DNA of 64,000 nucleotides from Burkholderiales bacterium (GCA_016192425.1 JACPUE010000021.1:40286-104285), one strand, 5' to 3'. Positions 24,870-34,249 are shown, counted from the first letter of the stretch. A program made the numbers and translations. Notes: generated by a model from the sequence alone, not told the origin.

Positions 24870-25796
24870 TCAGGCGGGCGCCAGGGCCGGGCTGTCCACC
24901 AGCTCCAGGCCGGGGCGGCCATGCCAGTAGCCGTTGCAGCTTTGGTCGGGCATCAGGGGCTGGAGCTGGGCGCGGGCCTCGGGGCCGCTGAGCTGGCCCT
25001 TGCGCACGGCGTCGAACAGCGCCACCACTTCCGTCATGTGCTGGGACTGGGGGCTGATGCGCGCCACGGCCACGCCCATGCGCTGCATGCGCGGCAGTTC
25101 GTCAATCAGGTTGTGCACGCGCGCCGACTGCGTCTGGATGCCGTTGAGCACGAGGAACTCCTCGCTCTCGCGCGTCTTGAGCATCAGGCCGTCGGGGTGG
25201 TCCAGGCAGCTGAACTGGCAGTCGTCCTTGGGCAGGTTGCGCTGGCGTGCGGTGAAGCAGCGCGCCGAAAACGCCAGCGGCATGCGGCCGTAGGCGAACA
25301 CCTCGGTCTGCAGGGTCTGCGGGCCGTTCTGGATCAGGGCGGCCAGGTCTTCGTGCTTCATCTCCAGCGGGGCCACCCAGCGCGTGGCGCCCAGCGAGGC
25401 CAGCCACTGCAGCGTGGGCAGGTTGTAGATGTTGAGGTGCATGCCGCCGGTGAAGGGGCGCTTGCCCGCCACGCGCTGCACGGCACCCATGTCGCCCGTC
25501 TCCACGGGCCAGTCGGTGTTGGCCGTGACCTTGTGCATGGTGCTCACTTCCACGCCCGATTCGAGCAGCACCTGGGTAGACAGCACGGCCTCCTTGCCCG
25601 CAGAGCGCATCAGCTCGGCGATGTCGATCCAGTCCTGCAGGCGCAGCTCGTGGCGGCGCGAGCACACGGTTTCGCCCAGGTAGACGATGTCCACGGCCGT
25701 GGCGGCCATGGCCTCGTAGAAGTCGAAATAGGTCTGGCGCGACCAGTAGTACTGCGGCGCGCCCAGGGACAGTTTCAGGGTGGGGGTGTTCATCAT
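24870..25796 (-). CDS. ubiV: O2-independent ubiquinone hydroxylation protein UbiV
   Basis: A 308-aa U32-peptidase-like protein. Four cysteines fit the [4Fe-4S] site known for UbiV: Cys45 (ETVCSRRHE), Cys180 (FSARCFT), Cys193 and Cys197 (DDCQFSC). With UbiU it forms a complex that hydroxylates the ubiquinone ring without oxygen, probably using prephenate as oxygen donor. The start ATG overlaps the ubiU stop by 4 nt, and a second Met follows at once. Length and Cys spacing agree with the E. coli protein. The gene is embedded between ubiU and ubiT. Confidence 0.94.
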   Translation of the reverse strand: MMNTPTLKLSLGAPQYYWSRQTYFDFYEAMAATAVDIVYLGETVCSRRHELRLQDWIDIAELMRSAGKEAVLSTQVLLESGVEVSTMHKVTANTDWPVETGDMGAVQRVAGKRPFTGGMHLNIYNLPTLQWLASLGATRWVAPLEMKHEDLAALIQNGPQTLQTEVFAYGRMPLAFSARCFTARQRNLPKDDCQFSCLDHPDGLMLKTRESEEFLVLNGIQTQSARVHNLIDELPRMQRMGVAVARISPQSQHMTEVVALFDAVRKGQLSGPEARAQLQPLMPDQSCNGYWHGRPGLELVDSPALAPA

Positions 25797-26845
25797 TTCC
25801 AGGGGCGGTGGTAGGCGCCCAGGGTGTGCTGCTGGCCTTCGGCCACCTGGTCCAGGCTGGCCATCCAGGCGGTTTTGGGGGCGTAGCGCAGGCGGTCGGC
25901 CTGGCAGCTGTCGATGGCTTCGCGCCAGACCTTGGTGACCTGCGCCACATAGGCCGGGCTGCGCTGGCGCCCTTCGATCTTGACGGCGCGCACGCCCATT
26001 TTCATGAGCTGGGGCAGCAGCTCCAGCGTGTTCAGGCTGGTGGGCTCCTCGATGGCGTAGTAGTTCTCGTCCTCGCCCACGTCGAAGCGGCCCTTGCACA
26101 GCGTGGGGTAGCCCGCGTTCTCGCCGGGGCCGTAGCGGTCGATCAGCACGCCGCCCAGGCGCGATTCCAGGCCCTTGGGCGTTTCCTGCCAGCGCACCGC
26201 CTTGGCGGGCGAGCACACGCCGTGGGTGTTGGGCGACTCGCCCGTCACGTAGGACGAGAGTGCGCAGCGGCCCTCGACCATCACGCACAGGCTGCCGAAG
26301 CCGAAGACTTCGATCTCGACCGGCGTGGCGTCGATCACGCGCTGCACCTGCTCCACGGCCAGCACGCGCGGCAGCACGGCGCGCACGATGCCGAACTGCT
26401 CGCGGTAGAAGTTGATGGCGTCGGCACTGGTGGCCGAGCCCTGCACCGACAGGTGCAGGCGCAGCTTGGGGTGGTGCTGCGCGCCGTATTGCATCAGGCC
26501 GGGGTCGGCCAGGATGACGGCGTCCATGCCCAGGTCCACCGCCTTGTCCATGGCGGCGCGCCAGGGCGCGGGGTTGGCGGCCTGCGGGTAGGTATTGAGC
26601 GCCATGAACACCTTGCGCCCGCGCTGGTGCGCGTACTGGATGCCGTTGGCAATGGCGGCTTCGTCGAAATTGAGCCCGGCAAAGTTGCGCGCATTGGTGG
26701 CGTCGCGCAGGCCCAGGTACACGCAGCTGGCGCCCGCGTCCACGGCGGCCTTGAGCGCGGGCAGGCTGCCAGCGGGGCAGACCAGTTCGAACGGGGGCGC
26801 GGCCTCGGGGGCGGCGTCGTCGGTGGGGGGGGTGTGGGTTTGCAT
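25793..26845 (-). CDS. ubiU: O2-independent ubiquinone hydroxylation protein UbiU
   Basis: A 350-aa U32-family protein. N-terminal ELVCPAGSLPALKAAVDAGA and LNFDE motifs are typical. The [4Fe-4S] cysteines are in GSLCVMVEGRCALSSY, THGVCSPAK and TLCKGRF, the pattern of U32 peptidase-like proteins. UbiU acts with UbiV. ATG 26845 is chosen: an in-frame Met 20 codons upstream (26905) would add a non-conserved stretch. The gene is first in the operon and an FNR-like box lies about 84 nt upstream of the start. In E. coli ubiUVT is likewise active without oxygen and FNR-linked, which agrees. Confidence 0.93.
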   Translation of the reverse strand: MQTHTPPTDDAAPEAAPPFELVCPAGSLPALKAAVDAGASCVYLGLRDATNARNFAGLNFDEAAIANGIQYAHQRGRKVFMALNTYPQAANPAPWRAAMDKAVDLGMDAVILADPGLMQYGAQHHPKLRLHLSVQGSATSADAINFYREQFGIVRAVLPRVLAVEQVQRVIDATPVEIEVFGFGSLCVMVEGRCALSSYVTGESPNTHGVCSPAKAVRWQETPKGLESRLGGVLIDRYGPGENAGYPTLCKGRFDVGEDENYYAIEEPTSLNTLELLPQLMKMGVRAVKIEGRQRSPAYVAQVTKVWREAIDSCQADRLRYAPKTAWMASLDQVAEGQQHTLGAYHRPWK

Positions 26846-26928
26846 GCGGTCGAAAAACACGGACGCGGGCGGCCCGGCAGGCACCATCGCGCAGGTTGCA
26901 ACCATACGCCCCTTCGCCCAAAAGGGGC

Positions 26929-26942
26929 ATGATCTAGGTCAA
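26929..26942 (-). promoter_or_regulatory. FNR/Anr-type box of the ubiUVT operon
   Basis: On the minus strand TTGAC-CTAG-ATCAT matches the consensus TTGAT-N4-ATCAA at 8 of 10 positions. It is the same kind of site as at 10364. It lies in the 218-nt divergent gap between ubiU and the MFS gene, upstream of ubiU, so it could induce ubiquinone synthesis without oxygen. Confidence 0.55.
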
Positions 26943-27063
26943 GCAAGCCCGCCCGCTGCCTTGCTGCCGGTGCGGGCAGGCCGGTGTCGCGCGCAGGCGT
27001 GTGCTGCCGCCCCGGCGGCGGCACAATGGCAGGCTGGCGCGTGGCCCGTACCCCCCTCATCGC

Positions 27064-28224
27064 ATGAACAAGAACCTGTGGCTGCTGGCGTTCTGCCAGG
27101 GCCTTTTCCTGACCAACAACGTGGTCTTCATCGCCATCAACGGCCTGGTGGGCCTGCAACTGGCGCCCTATGGCTGGATGGCCACCCTGCCCGTGATGGG
27201 CTATGTGGTGGGCGGTGCGCTGGCCACCGGGCTGGTGGCGCGCACACAGCAGCGCTGGGGGCGGCAGGTGTCGTTCCAGATCGGGCTGGCCGTGGCGCTG
27301 GTGTCGGCCTTGGCCGGGGCCTGGGCGGTGTACAGCCACAGCTTCTGGCTGCTGTGCGCGGCCACGGTGGTGGCGGGCTACTACAGCGCCAACGGGCAGT
27401 TGTACCGCTTTGCCGCTGCCGAGCTGGCGGCGCCCGCCTTTCGCGACAAGGCCATTTCGCTGGTGCTGGCCGGGGGCCTGCTGGGCGCCGTGGCCGGGCC
27501 CAACCTGGCCAGCCACACGCGCACGCTGCTGTCCGTGCCCTTTGCCGGGGCCTATGTGGCGCTGGCGGCGGTGGCGCTGCTGTCCATGCTGTGCATGGCG
27601 GCTATCCGCTTTGACGCGCCGCCGCCGCGCACCGCCGCCGCATCTGCCGGGCGCAGCGTGGGCCAGTTGCTGCGCGAGCCCACCTTTGTGGTAGCCACGC
27701 TGGGCGCCGCGCTGGGCTATGGGGTGATGAACCTGCTCATGGCCGCCACGCCGCTGGCCATGCAGGTGTGCGGCTACGCGTTCGACGACGCCGCGCTGGT
27801 GCTGGAGTGGCATGTGATCGGCATGTTTGCGCCGGGCTTTTTCACCGGCCACCTGATCCAGCGCCTGGGCGTGCTGCCGGTGATGGGGGCGGGCGTGCTG
27901 CTCAACCTGGCCTGCGTGGCCGTGGCGCTGATGGGGGTGGACCTGCACCACTTCGGCATTGCGCTGTTCCTGCTGGGCGTGGGCTGGAACTTCCTGTTCA
28001 CCGGCAGCACCACGCTGTCGCTGCAGGCCTACCGCCCAGAAGAAAAGGACCGCGCGCAGGCTGCCATCAACTTCTTTGTGTTTGCCACCATGGCGCTCAC
28101 GTCCTTTGCCTCGGGCGCGCTGGTCACCACGCAGGGCTGGACGCTGCTGAACTACGGTTCGCTGGTACCCATCGCCTTGACGGGCATGGCCGTGCTGTGG
28201 CTTGCCCTTCGTCGCAAAGCCTGA
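27064..28224 (+). CDS. MFS transporter
   Basis: A 386-aa major facilitator with 12 predicted helices. Loop 2-3 has the Arg-rich ARTQQRWGRQVSF segment instead of a perfect GxxxDRxGRR motif. The N-terminal half begins MNKNLWLLAFCQGLF. Sequences such as YYSANGQLYRF and the C-terminal YRPEEKDRAQAAINFF are typical of uncharacterised YfcJ-like bacterial carriers. The substrate cannot be told. It is divergent from ubiU, with the FNR-like box in the shared gap, but ATG 27064 has no clear Shine-Dalgarno. A dispersed repeat follows the stop at once. Confidence 0.85.
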   Translation: MNKNLWLLAFCQGLFLTNNVVFIAINGLVGLQLAPYGWMATLPVMGYVVGGALATGLVARTQQRWGRQVSFQIGLAVALVSALAGAWAVYSHSFWLLCAATVVAGYYSANGQLYRFAAAELAAPAFRDKAISLVLAGGLLGAVAGPNLASHTRTLLSVPFAGAYVALAAVALLSMLCMAAIRFDAPPPRTAAASAGRSVGQLLREPTFVVATLGAALGYGVMNLLMAATPLAMQVCGYAFDDAALVLEWHVIGMFAPGFFTGHLIQRLGVLPVMGAGVLLNLACVAVALMGVDLHHFGIALFLLGVGWNFLFTGSTTLSLQAYRPEEKDRAQAAINFFVFATMALTSFASGALVTTQGWTLLNYGSLVPIALTGMAVLWLALRRKA

Positions 28225-28283
28225 TCGCTATCGTTTTTATAGCTGCTGGCGCTTGATGGACGGACGCCAGATGCCAAAATGCC
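28225..28283. repeat. Dispersed ATAGCT hairpin repeat, copy 3
   Basis: TTTTTATAGCTGCTGGCG followed by CTTGATGGACGGACGCCA gives a hairpin (TGGCG paired with CGCCA). It fills the gap between convergent MFS and hydrolase genes, where it could act as a weak bidirectional terminator. Confidence 0.65.
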
Positions 28284-29171
28284 TCAGACTGCTGCGGGGC
28301 ACTGCTGCAGCAGCCACTGGCGCAGCAGCGCAAACACGGGCGCGGCCAGTTCCGGGCTTTCGTTGAACAGCTCGTGGTACAGGCCGTCAAAGCACTGGCT
28401 GCGCACCCGGGCGGCTGGCGCGGCGGCGGCAAAGGCCTGGCTGCCTGCGGGCCGCACCAGGCGGTCGGCACCGGCCCACATCAGCAGCGTGGGCACGTTC
28501 CAGTGCGCAGCGCGGGCCAGGGTGGCCGGGCCGCCGTCGGCAATGAACTGCGCCAGGCGCGCGCTGATGCGGTCGTGGCACAGCGGGTCGGCCATATAGG
28601 CATCGACCACGGCGCGGTCGTGCGAGATGGCGTCCACCTGCAGCCCGTTGCCGATGCGCAGGTTGGGGGCAATGCGCGGCAGCGTGCCCAGCAGCAGCTT
28701 TTGCACGGCATTGAGGCCGGGGTCCAGCGCGGGCGAGGACAGCACCAGCGCATCCACCGGCCGCAGGTGCAGCGCCACGAAGCGTGCCGCCACCAGCCCG
28801 CCCATGCTGTGGCCCAGCAGCACCAGCGGCAGGCCCTGCGGGGTGTGGGCGCGGGCGGCGTCCACCATGTCGGCCAGGTCTTCCAGCAGGCGCATGGGGT
28901 GGTTCAGCCCGCCGCGCGGCCCGCCGGACTGGCCGTGGCCGTACTGGTCGAACGCACGCACGGCAAAGCCCCAGTGGTTCAGGCGCCGGGCCGTGGCGTC
29001 GTAGCGCCCTGCGTGCTCGCCCAGCCCGTGCACGATGAGCACCGTGCCGCGCTGGGGTTCGCCTTCGGCCAGGGCCCAGTCGTACACGGCAAGGTTTTCG
29101 CCGTCGCTGGCAGTGAAGGCGCTCAGGGTGTAGGCCGGGGAGTCGGAGTCGAGGTCGGATGGGTCAACCAT
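28284..29171 (-). CDS. Alpha/beta hydrolase, monoacylglycerol lipase-like
   Basis: A 295-aa serine hydrolase of the lysophospholipase/monoacylglycerol lipase group. Oxyanion motif HGLGEHAGRY (about 48-57), nucleophile elbow GHSMGG (Ser about 122), Asp in MWAGADRLVRP and His in DGLYHELFNE complete the triad. No signal peptide is seen, so it should act in the cytoplasm or at the membrane face. It is a single gene on the minus strand between two repeat-containing gaps. Which ester it cleaves is not shown by the sequence. Confidence 0.9.
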   Translation of the reverse strand: MVDPSDLDSDSPAYTLSAFTASDGENLAVYDWALAEGEPQRGTVLIVHGLGEHAGRYDATARRLNHWGFAVRAFDQYGHGQSGGPRGGLNHPMRLLEDLADMVDAARAHTPQGLPLVLLGHSMGGLVAARFVALHLRPVDALVLSSPALDPGLNAVQKLLLGTLPRIAPNLRIGNGLQVDAISHDRAVVDAYMADPLCHDRISARLAQFIADGGPATLARAAHWNVPTLLMWAGADRLVRPAGSQAFAAAAPAARVRSQCFDGLYHELFNESPELAAPVFALLRQWLLQQCPAAV

Positions 29172-29199
29172 GGTGCTGTGTGGACGGGTCTTGGCTGCA

Positions 29200-30273
29200 T
29201 CATAGAGGAGGCCCGCCCATTGCGCTGCCCCGTGCCATGCGCCGTGTGACCGCAGGCCCCGCCACCAGCACCACCAGAAAGCGCGCCAGCTGCATGGCCA
29301 TCACAAAACCCGTGTCCACCGTGCTGGTGGCGGCGATCACGGCCATGGAGTCGGCTCCGCCGGGGCAGGTGGCCAGGAAGGCGCTCAGCGGGTCCATGCC
29401 CGTGCCCAGCACCAGCGCGGCGGCCGTGGCCAGGCCCACCAGCATCAAGAGGGCGATGCACAGCAACACCTGCGGCAGGGTGCGCAGCGCGTGCAGCGCA
29501 ATGGCGTGGGTGAAGCGCAGGCCCACGCTCCAGCCCAGCCCGGCATAGGCCAGGCCCATGAGCGCGGGGGGCAGCGCAGGCTCCAGCCCCCACAGGCCTT
29601 GCACCAGCACCGTACCCAGCAGCGGCAGCACCAGCGCGCCACCGGGCAGGGGCACGCGGGGCGCCAGCAGCAGGCCGCCCAGCACCAGGGCCGCCGTGGT
29701 GGCCAGGCCGCTGGCGCTGCTACCGGCCCACAGCGGCACACTGGCTGTGCCCTCGGGTGCAGGCCCGAGCACGGCGCGTGCCACCAGGGCCGACACCAGG
29801 GTCACCACCAGCACGCGGGTGTACTGCATGAAGGCCACCAGCCGGGCGTCGGCGCCATAGTCCTCGGCCATGACCACCATGGCCGTGGCGGCGCCGGGCG
29901 TCATGCCCCACAAGGCGGTGGTGCCGGGCATGACCTGGCGGCGCATGAGCCACACGCCCAGCAGGGTGCTGGTCACGATGAGCAGCACGGTGGCGCCCAA
30001 AAATACCGGCCAGTCCTGCGCCACCGAACCCAGGTGCTGCGGCTGCAGGCTGTGGCCCATGAGGCAGCCCATCAGCCCCTGCGCAAGCGCAAACACCGGG
30101 CGCGGCACCGCCAGCGCCGTGCCGCGCAAGGCCAGCGCCATGCCGACGATCATGCAGCCCAGCAGCACGGCGGCGGGCACGTGCAGGGCCAGCAGCAGCG
30201 CCGCCAACAGGGCACTGCCCAGGGCCAGCACGGCCCAGTGGCCCAGGGTCTGGCCTTGTGCCCAGCCCGGCAT
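29200..30273 (-). CDS. AbrB-type membrane protein
   Basis: A 357-aa polytopic protein (about 10 helices) of the PF05145 group, often named AbrB or, misleadingly, putative ammonia monooxygenase. It is made of two similar halves, each with a Gly/Ala-rich helical pair (WGMTPGAATAMVVMAEDYGAD and LATCPGGADSMAVIAATSTVD). The start ATG at 30273 overlaps the tctA stop by 1 nt. Cotranscription with tctCBA suggests a linked role in carboxylate export or membrane homeostasis, but function of the family is not established. Confidence 0.85.
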   Translation of the reverse strand: MPGWAQGQTLGHWAVLALGSALLAALLLALHVPAAVLLGCMIVGMALALRGTALAVPRPVFALAQGLMGCLMGHSLQPQHLGSVAQDWPVFLGATVLLIVTSTLLGVWLMRRQVMPGTTALWGMTPGAATAMVVMAEDYGADARLVAFMQYTRVLVVTLVSALVARAVLGPAPEGTASVPLWAGSSASGLATTAALVLGGLLLAPRVPLPGGALVLPLLGTVLVQGLWGLEPALPPALMGLAYAGLGWSVGLRFTHAIALHALRTLPQVLLCIALLMLVGLATAAALVLGTGMDPLSAFLATCPGGADSMAVIAATSTVDTGFVMAMQLARFLVVLVAGPAVTRRMARGSAMGGPPL

Positions 30274-31775
30274 CAGGCGGCCACGGTGCGCTGGCGTGCC
30301 AGGCGCCGGTACAGCGGCGGCACCAGCAGCATGGACGCCACGCCCACCCACAGGCCCACGCTGATGGGGCTGCCCCACAGGATGGAGAGCTCGCCATTGG
30401 TAATGGACAGCGCGCGGCGCAGGTTCTGCTCCATCATGTCGCCCAGCACAAAGCCCAGGATTAGCGGCGCCATGGGCACCCCCGTCTTGCGCAGCAGGTA
30501 GCCGACCACGCCCAGCGCCACCATGAGCACCAGGTCGAACGTGGTGGCGTGGATGGCGTACACCCCCACCGCACTGATGGCCACGATGCCCGGCACCAGA
30601 ATCCAGTTGGGCAGCGCCAGCATGCGCGTGAAGAGGCCGATCATGGGGATGTTCATGATGAGCAGCAGCACATTGCACACCGCCATGGAGGCAATCAGCC
30701 CCCACACCAGCGCGGGCTGCTGCGTGAACAGGGCCGGTCCCGGCGTGATGTTGTAGAGCGACAGCGCCCCCACCATCACCGCCGTGGTGCCCGAGCCCGG
30801 CACGCCCAGGGTGAGCATGGGCACAAAGGAGCCGTTGGCCGAGGAGTTGTTCGCCGCCTCGGGCGCGGCCACGCCGCGGATGTCGCCCTTGCCGAAGGTG
30901 CCTTCGGTGTCGCACAGGCGTTTTTCCAGCGTGTAGGCCATGGCGCTGGCAATGGTGGCGCCCGCGCCGGGCAGCACACCCACGAAGAAGCCCAGCACCG
31001 ATGCGCGCACCGTGCCCCACCAGGTCAGCGCCATCTCTGCGCGGTTGAACATGTTGCGCCCCAGCGCGCGGATGGCGGGCACCTGGCCTAGGTGCTGCTC
31101 CAGCATGAGCAGGATTTCGCTCACCGAGAACAGGCCAATCACCACCACCACGAACTGGATGCCGTCGGACAGGTGCACGCTGTCGAAGGTGTAGCGGTAC
31201 ACGCCCGAGTTGCTGTCCAGCCCCACGGTCGAAAGCGCCAGGCCCAGCATGGCCGCCAGCACGGCTTTCATGGGCGCGTCGCCCATCAGCCCGGTGATGC
31301 AGGCAAAGGCAAAGCACATCAGGGCGAAATACTCCGCCGGGCCAAAGGCCAGCGCCCACTGCGCCAGCAAGGGCGCCGCAATCACGATGCCGATGAAGGC
31401 GACGAAGGAGCCGATGAACGAAGACCATGCCGAAATCGACAGCGCCACCCCGGCCTGGCCCTTGACCGCCATGGGGTAGCCGTCCACGGCGGTCATGATG
31501 GCTCCGGCATCGCCCGGCACATTGATGAGGATGGACGAAATGCGCCCGCCAAATTCGCAGCCGATGTACACAGCGGTGAGCAATATCAGCGCAGACTCGG
31601 GCGGCAGCTTGAGCGCAAACGCCAGCGGCATGAGGATGGCCACGCCGTTGATCGGCCCCAGCCCCGGCAGCATGCCCACCACCGTGCCCACAAAGGAGCC
31701 GATCAGCCCCACCAGCAGGTTGATGGGCGCCAGCGCCACGCCAAAGCCCTGCAGCAAATGTTCCAGCGTATTCAT
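30273..31775 (-). CDS. tctA: Tripartite tricarboxylate transporter large subunit TctA
   Basis: A 500-aa protein with about 12 membrane helices. The family signature GMLPGLGPINGVAILMPLAF (about 34-53) is in the first cytoplasmic-side reentrant segment. It repeats as GVLPGAGATIASAMAYTLEK in the second half, giving the pseudo-two-fold structure. It uses an ion gradient to move a carboxylate brought by the TctC-type binding protein. ATG 31775 is 1 nt from the tctB stop. The order tctC-tctB-tctA is normal, with the AbrB protein added at the end. Confidence 0.95.
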   Translation of the reverse strand: MNTLEHLLQGFGVALAPINLLVGLIGSFVGTVVGMLPGLGPINGVAILMPLAFALKLPPESALILLTAVYIGCEFGGRISSILINVPGDAGAIMTAVDGYPMAVKGQAGVALSISAWSSFIGSFVAFIGIVIAAPLLAQWALAFGPAEYFALMCFAFACITGLMGDAPMKAVLAAMLGLALSTVGLDSNSGVYRYTFDSVHLSDGIQFVVVVIGLFSVSEILLMLEQHLGQVPAIRALGRNMFNRAEMALTWWGTVRASVLGFFVGVLPGAGATIASAMAYTLEKRLCDTEGTFGKGDIRGVAAPEAANNSSANGSFVPMLTLGVPGSGTTAVMVGALSLYNITPGPALFTQQPALVWGLIASMAVCNVLLLIMNIPMIGLFTRMLALPNWILVPGIVAISAVGVYAIHATTFDLVLMVALGVVGYLLRKTGVPMAPLILGFVLGDMMEQNLRRALSITNGELSILWGSPISVGLWVGVASMLLVPPLYRRLARQRTVAA

Positions 31776-31776
31776 G

Positions 31777-32247
31777 TCAGCGCCCTCCCAATACAAACGA
31801 CAGAACGCCCGTGGGCAGCACCACGTCGAAGAGCTTGTCAAAAACAAAATACAGCCCCAGCCCCAGGCCCAGCCCGGTGGCCAGCAGCGGCAGCGGCCGC
31901 CCGCCAAAGCTGCGGCCCACGGGCAGCGCCATCAGCGCCGTGGCCAGCACAAAGCCCAGCCACTGGAACAGCAGCGCATAGGCCAGCATGGCGCCCACCG
32001 TCAGCGCCAGCGGCAGGCCCAGGCCGCTGTGGGGGGTAGCGGGCGCAGCGTCAGGCGCCGGTGCGGCCGTGCGCGACGGGCGCAGCGCCAGCCAGGCCCC
32101 GGCCAGCCCCAGCACCGCCGCCAGCAGCGTGGGAAAGGCGCGCGGCCCCACGGGCTCGTAGGAGATTTCGGCCACGTAGCCGCGCGCGGCCCAGGCCATG
32201 GCGCCAGCCAGCAGCACGCACAGTGCGCCCAGAATGCGGTCACCCAT
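31777..32247 (-). CDS. tctB: Tripartite tricarboxylate transporter small subunit TctB
   Basis: A 156-aa protein with four predicted helices and a proline/alanine-rich link (about 60-80) between the first and second pair, which is typical for TctB. It is needed by the TctA channel subunit. ATG 32247 is chosen because the longer frame from 32280 has no family similarity and runs into a repeat. tctB and tctA are separated by only 1 nt. TctB sequences vary greatly, so the call rests on operon position and topology. Confidence 0.9.
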   Translation of the reverse strand: MGDRILGALCVLLAGAMAWAARGYVAEISYEPVGPRAFPTLLAAVLGLAGAWLALRPSRTAAPAPDAAPATPHSGLGLPLALTVGAMLAYALLFQWLGFVLATALMALPVGRSFGGRPLPLLATGLGLGLGLYFVFDKLFDVVLPTGVLSFVLGGR

Positions 32248-32318
32248 GATGTGCTCCTGTTTTGATAGCTGTTTGCGCAATAAGTACGGGCTCTACAGGC
32301 ATATTTGGCATAAAAACC
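32248..32318. repeat. Dispersed ATAGCT hairpin repeat, copy 4
   Basis: TTTTGATAGCTGTTTGCGC in the gap between tctC and tctB shares the family's core words, but the second arm is decayed. Confidence 0.5.
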
Positions 32319-33305
32319 TTACTGCGCCACACGCAGGTTGAAGTCGGCAGCCAGCTTGCGGTAGGTGGCCATGCGCTCCTTGATGAAGGCGTCCAGTTCC
32401 TTGCCTGTGAGCGCAAACTTGAACAGCCCGCGCTCGGCGCGCAGCTTGTCGTAGGCGGGCGTCGCCATCATCTTGGTGAAGGTGTCGCTCCAGGCCTTGA
32501 AGTCCGCATCGCTCACCTTGGGGCCCATGTAAAAGCCGCGGATGATGGGCCACTGCACGTCATAGCCCAGCTCCTTCATGGTGGGGATGCCAGAGAGCGA
32601 GCCTTCCAGGCGCTTGTCGGCCATGACCGCCAGCACGCGGATCTTGGCCCCGGCCTTGATCTGCTCTTCGGCCTCGGACGCATCGCCCGAATACACCTGC
32701 ACATGGCCGCCCTGCAGCGCGGTGATGGCCTCGCCGCCGCCCTCGAACGCCACAAAGCGCATGGCCTTGGGATCCAGCCCCGAAGCGCGCGCGGTCAGCG
32801 CCGCCTTCATCCAGTCCTGGCTGCCCACGCTGCCGCCCGCGCCAAACACCACCTTGGACGGGTCGGCCTTGATGGCGGCCACCAGGTCCTTGACCGACTT
32901 GATGGGCGAGCCCTCGGCCACGATCACCGCGCCGTAGTCCGCACCAATGGCGGCCAGCCAGCGCACGTCGTTCTCGTTGTAGCGGCCAAACTTGCCCTGC
33001 GCCAGGTTCAGCAGCGAGCCGCCCGAGTAGGCGACGATGGTGTTGCTCTCGGCCGGGCGCTGCGCCACGACAGCGTTGTACGCCACCGCGCCAATGCCGC
33101 CGGGCATGTAGCTCACGCGCATCGGGTCGGCAATGTACTTGCCCTCTTGCAGCGCACCCTGCGCCAGCTTGCAGGTCAGGTCAAAGCCGCCACCGGGCTT
33201 GGCCGGGGCAATGCATTCGGTCTTGTCCAGCGGCCCGGCCTGGGCCATGGAAGCGAGCAAGGCCGCAGCGGCGCCAAGCAAAGCAAAGGAAGTACGCAGT
33301 GTCAT
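32319..33305 (-). CDS. tctC: Bug/TctC-type periplasmic carboxylate-binding protein
   Basis: A 328-aa extracytoplasmic binding protein. Signal peptide residues 1-23 end in AQA. The mature protein has the family fold signs: ECIAPAKPGGGFDLTCK near the N terminus (a variant of the usual PGGxxD loop), GGIGAVAYN and IKADPSKVVFGAGGSVGSQD. It captures a carboxylate in the periplasm and hands it to TctA/TctB. This lineage has many such proteins and the ligand is not predictable. The region 33306-33588 upstream contains no gene and lies between this operon and the integrase pseudogene. Confidence 0.95.
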   Translation of the reverse strand: MTLRTSFALLGAAAALLASMAQAGPLDKTECIAPAKPGGGFDLTCKLAQGALQEGKYIADPMRVSYMPGGIGAVAYNAVVAQRPAESNTIVAYSGGSLLNLAQGKFGRYNENDVRWLAAIGADYGAVIVAEGSPIKSVKDLVAAIKADPSKVVFGAGGSVGSQDWMKAALTARASGLDPKAMRFVAFEGGGEAITALQGGHVQVYSGDASEAEEQIKAGAKIRVLAVMADKRLEGSLSGIPTMKELGYDVQWPIIRGFYMGPKVSDADFKAWSDTFTKMMATPAYDKLRAERGLFKFALTGKELDAFIKERMATYRKLAADFNLRVAQ

Positions 33306-33588
33306 GGGGGTCTCCTGTCATTGAATGGGACGCCCCCACTGCGGCAGCAGCGCGCACTGGGGGGTGAGCGCACTGTAGAAAAAAGCGGCTTTCGGGCGGC
33401 TTTCAGAAATGGCAGGGAAATTTGGGGGTTTACCCTAGAAGGGTGCCATAGGGCACGGTGGCATGGCTTGCGGGGGCGGAGGGCGAGTGGCCTTGGCGCG
33501 CGAATGGAGGGGCCAGTGGCAGGTGCCGACTCTGGCGTGGCGCAGGGGTTGCGCTGCCCAATGGCGGGAGGGCAGCGGAAGCGGTCAT

Positions 33589-34101
33589 TCATTGCACCAA
33601 TCTACTGAGTGCATCCAACGGGCTGGCTGTGCCGCCTGCCGCCACCTTGAGCACGTGGGTGTAAATCATGGTGGTGCTGACATCCGAGTGACCCAACAAC
33701 TCCTGCACCGTGCGAATATCGGTGCCCGCTTGCAGCAAGTGCGTGGCAAATGAATGACGTAAGGTGTGAACCGAAACAGGCTTGTGAAGCCACGGCAGCT
33801 TCACCCCCAGCACTTCGCGGTACAAAAAAAGCAAGGCACTGAGCGCCTGGTTGTGGGTGGACACGGAGACGTTGCGCTCGGTGGTCAGCATGGACAGAAA
33901 TTGCTGAACCTCTGCGGCACCCATGTCACGCGGATGCCGCACTTGCCCGCTACGCCCATGTCAACGCACGAAAAACTTCACCCAGTACAGGTAAGCTTCT
34001 TTAGTGCGCAAGCTATAGTGTTTGTACCGCAGTACCTCGCGCAACTGATCCAGCAAGCGGACTGACTGGGGGATATAGGAGGCGGGTTTGGTGGACATCA
34101 T
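33589..34101 (-). pseudogene. intI: Integron integrase intI, broken
   Basis: The reading frame is that of an integron tyrosine recombinase of the soil/freshwater proteobacterial group. The N-terminal part has QLREVLRYKHYSLRTKEAY and YWVKFFVR. The next codon (33961-33963) is TGA where the family has Trp (RWHG). The frame then continues with [10 protein letters not shown] and [20 protein letters not shown]. It jumps straight to [20 protein letters not shown], so about 150-170 residues are missing, including the first catalytic Arg and the IntI-specific patch. The last part keeps HxxR, His and the Tyr nucleophile (MIYTH). The deletion cannot be suppressed, so the gene is dead. Confidence 0.9.
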
Positions 34102-34249
34102 GAACACTGTGTTTGCTCCAGTATGTGCATGCCAAAGCGAGACAACAAGCGGCGTTGCACCACTTTTCGCTGTTTCGATCAAACCCGCCCGCCCAGCTTA
34201 TTTCGTCGTCTAGCTTGGTATGGCCAAGATAGGCGCTCGGCTACATTAC

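Noticed and set aside
29200..30273. Naming the AbrB-type protein ammonia monooxygenase
   Set aside because: That is a long-standing misannotation of the PF05145 family. There are no AmoABC features and the gene is part of a tct operon.
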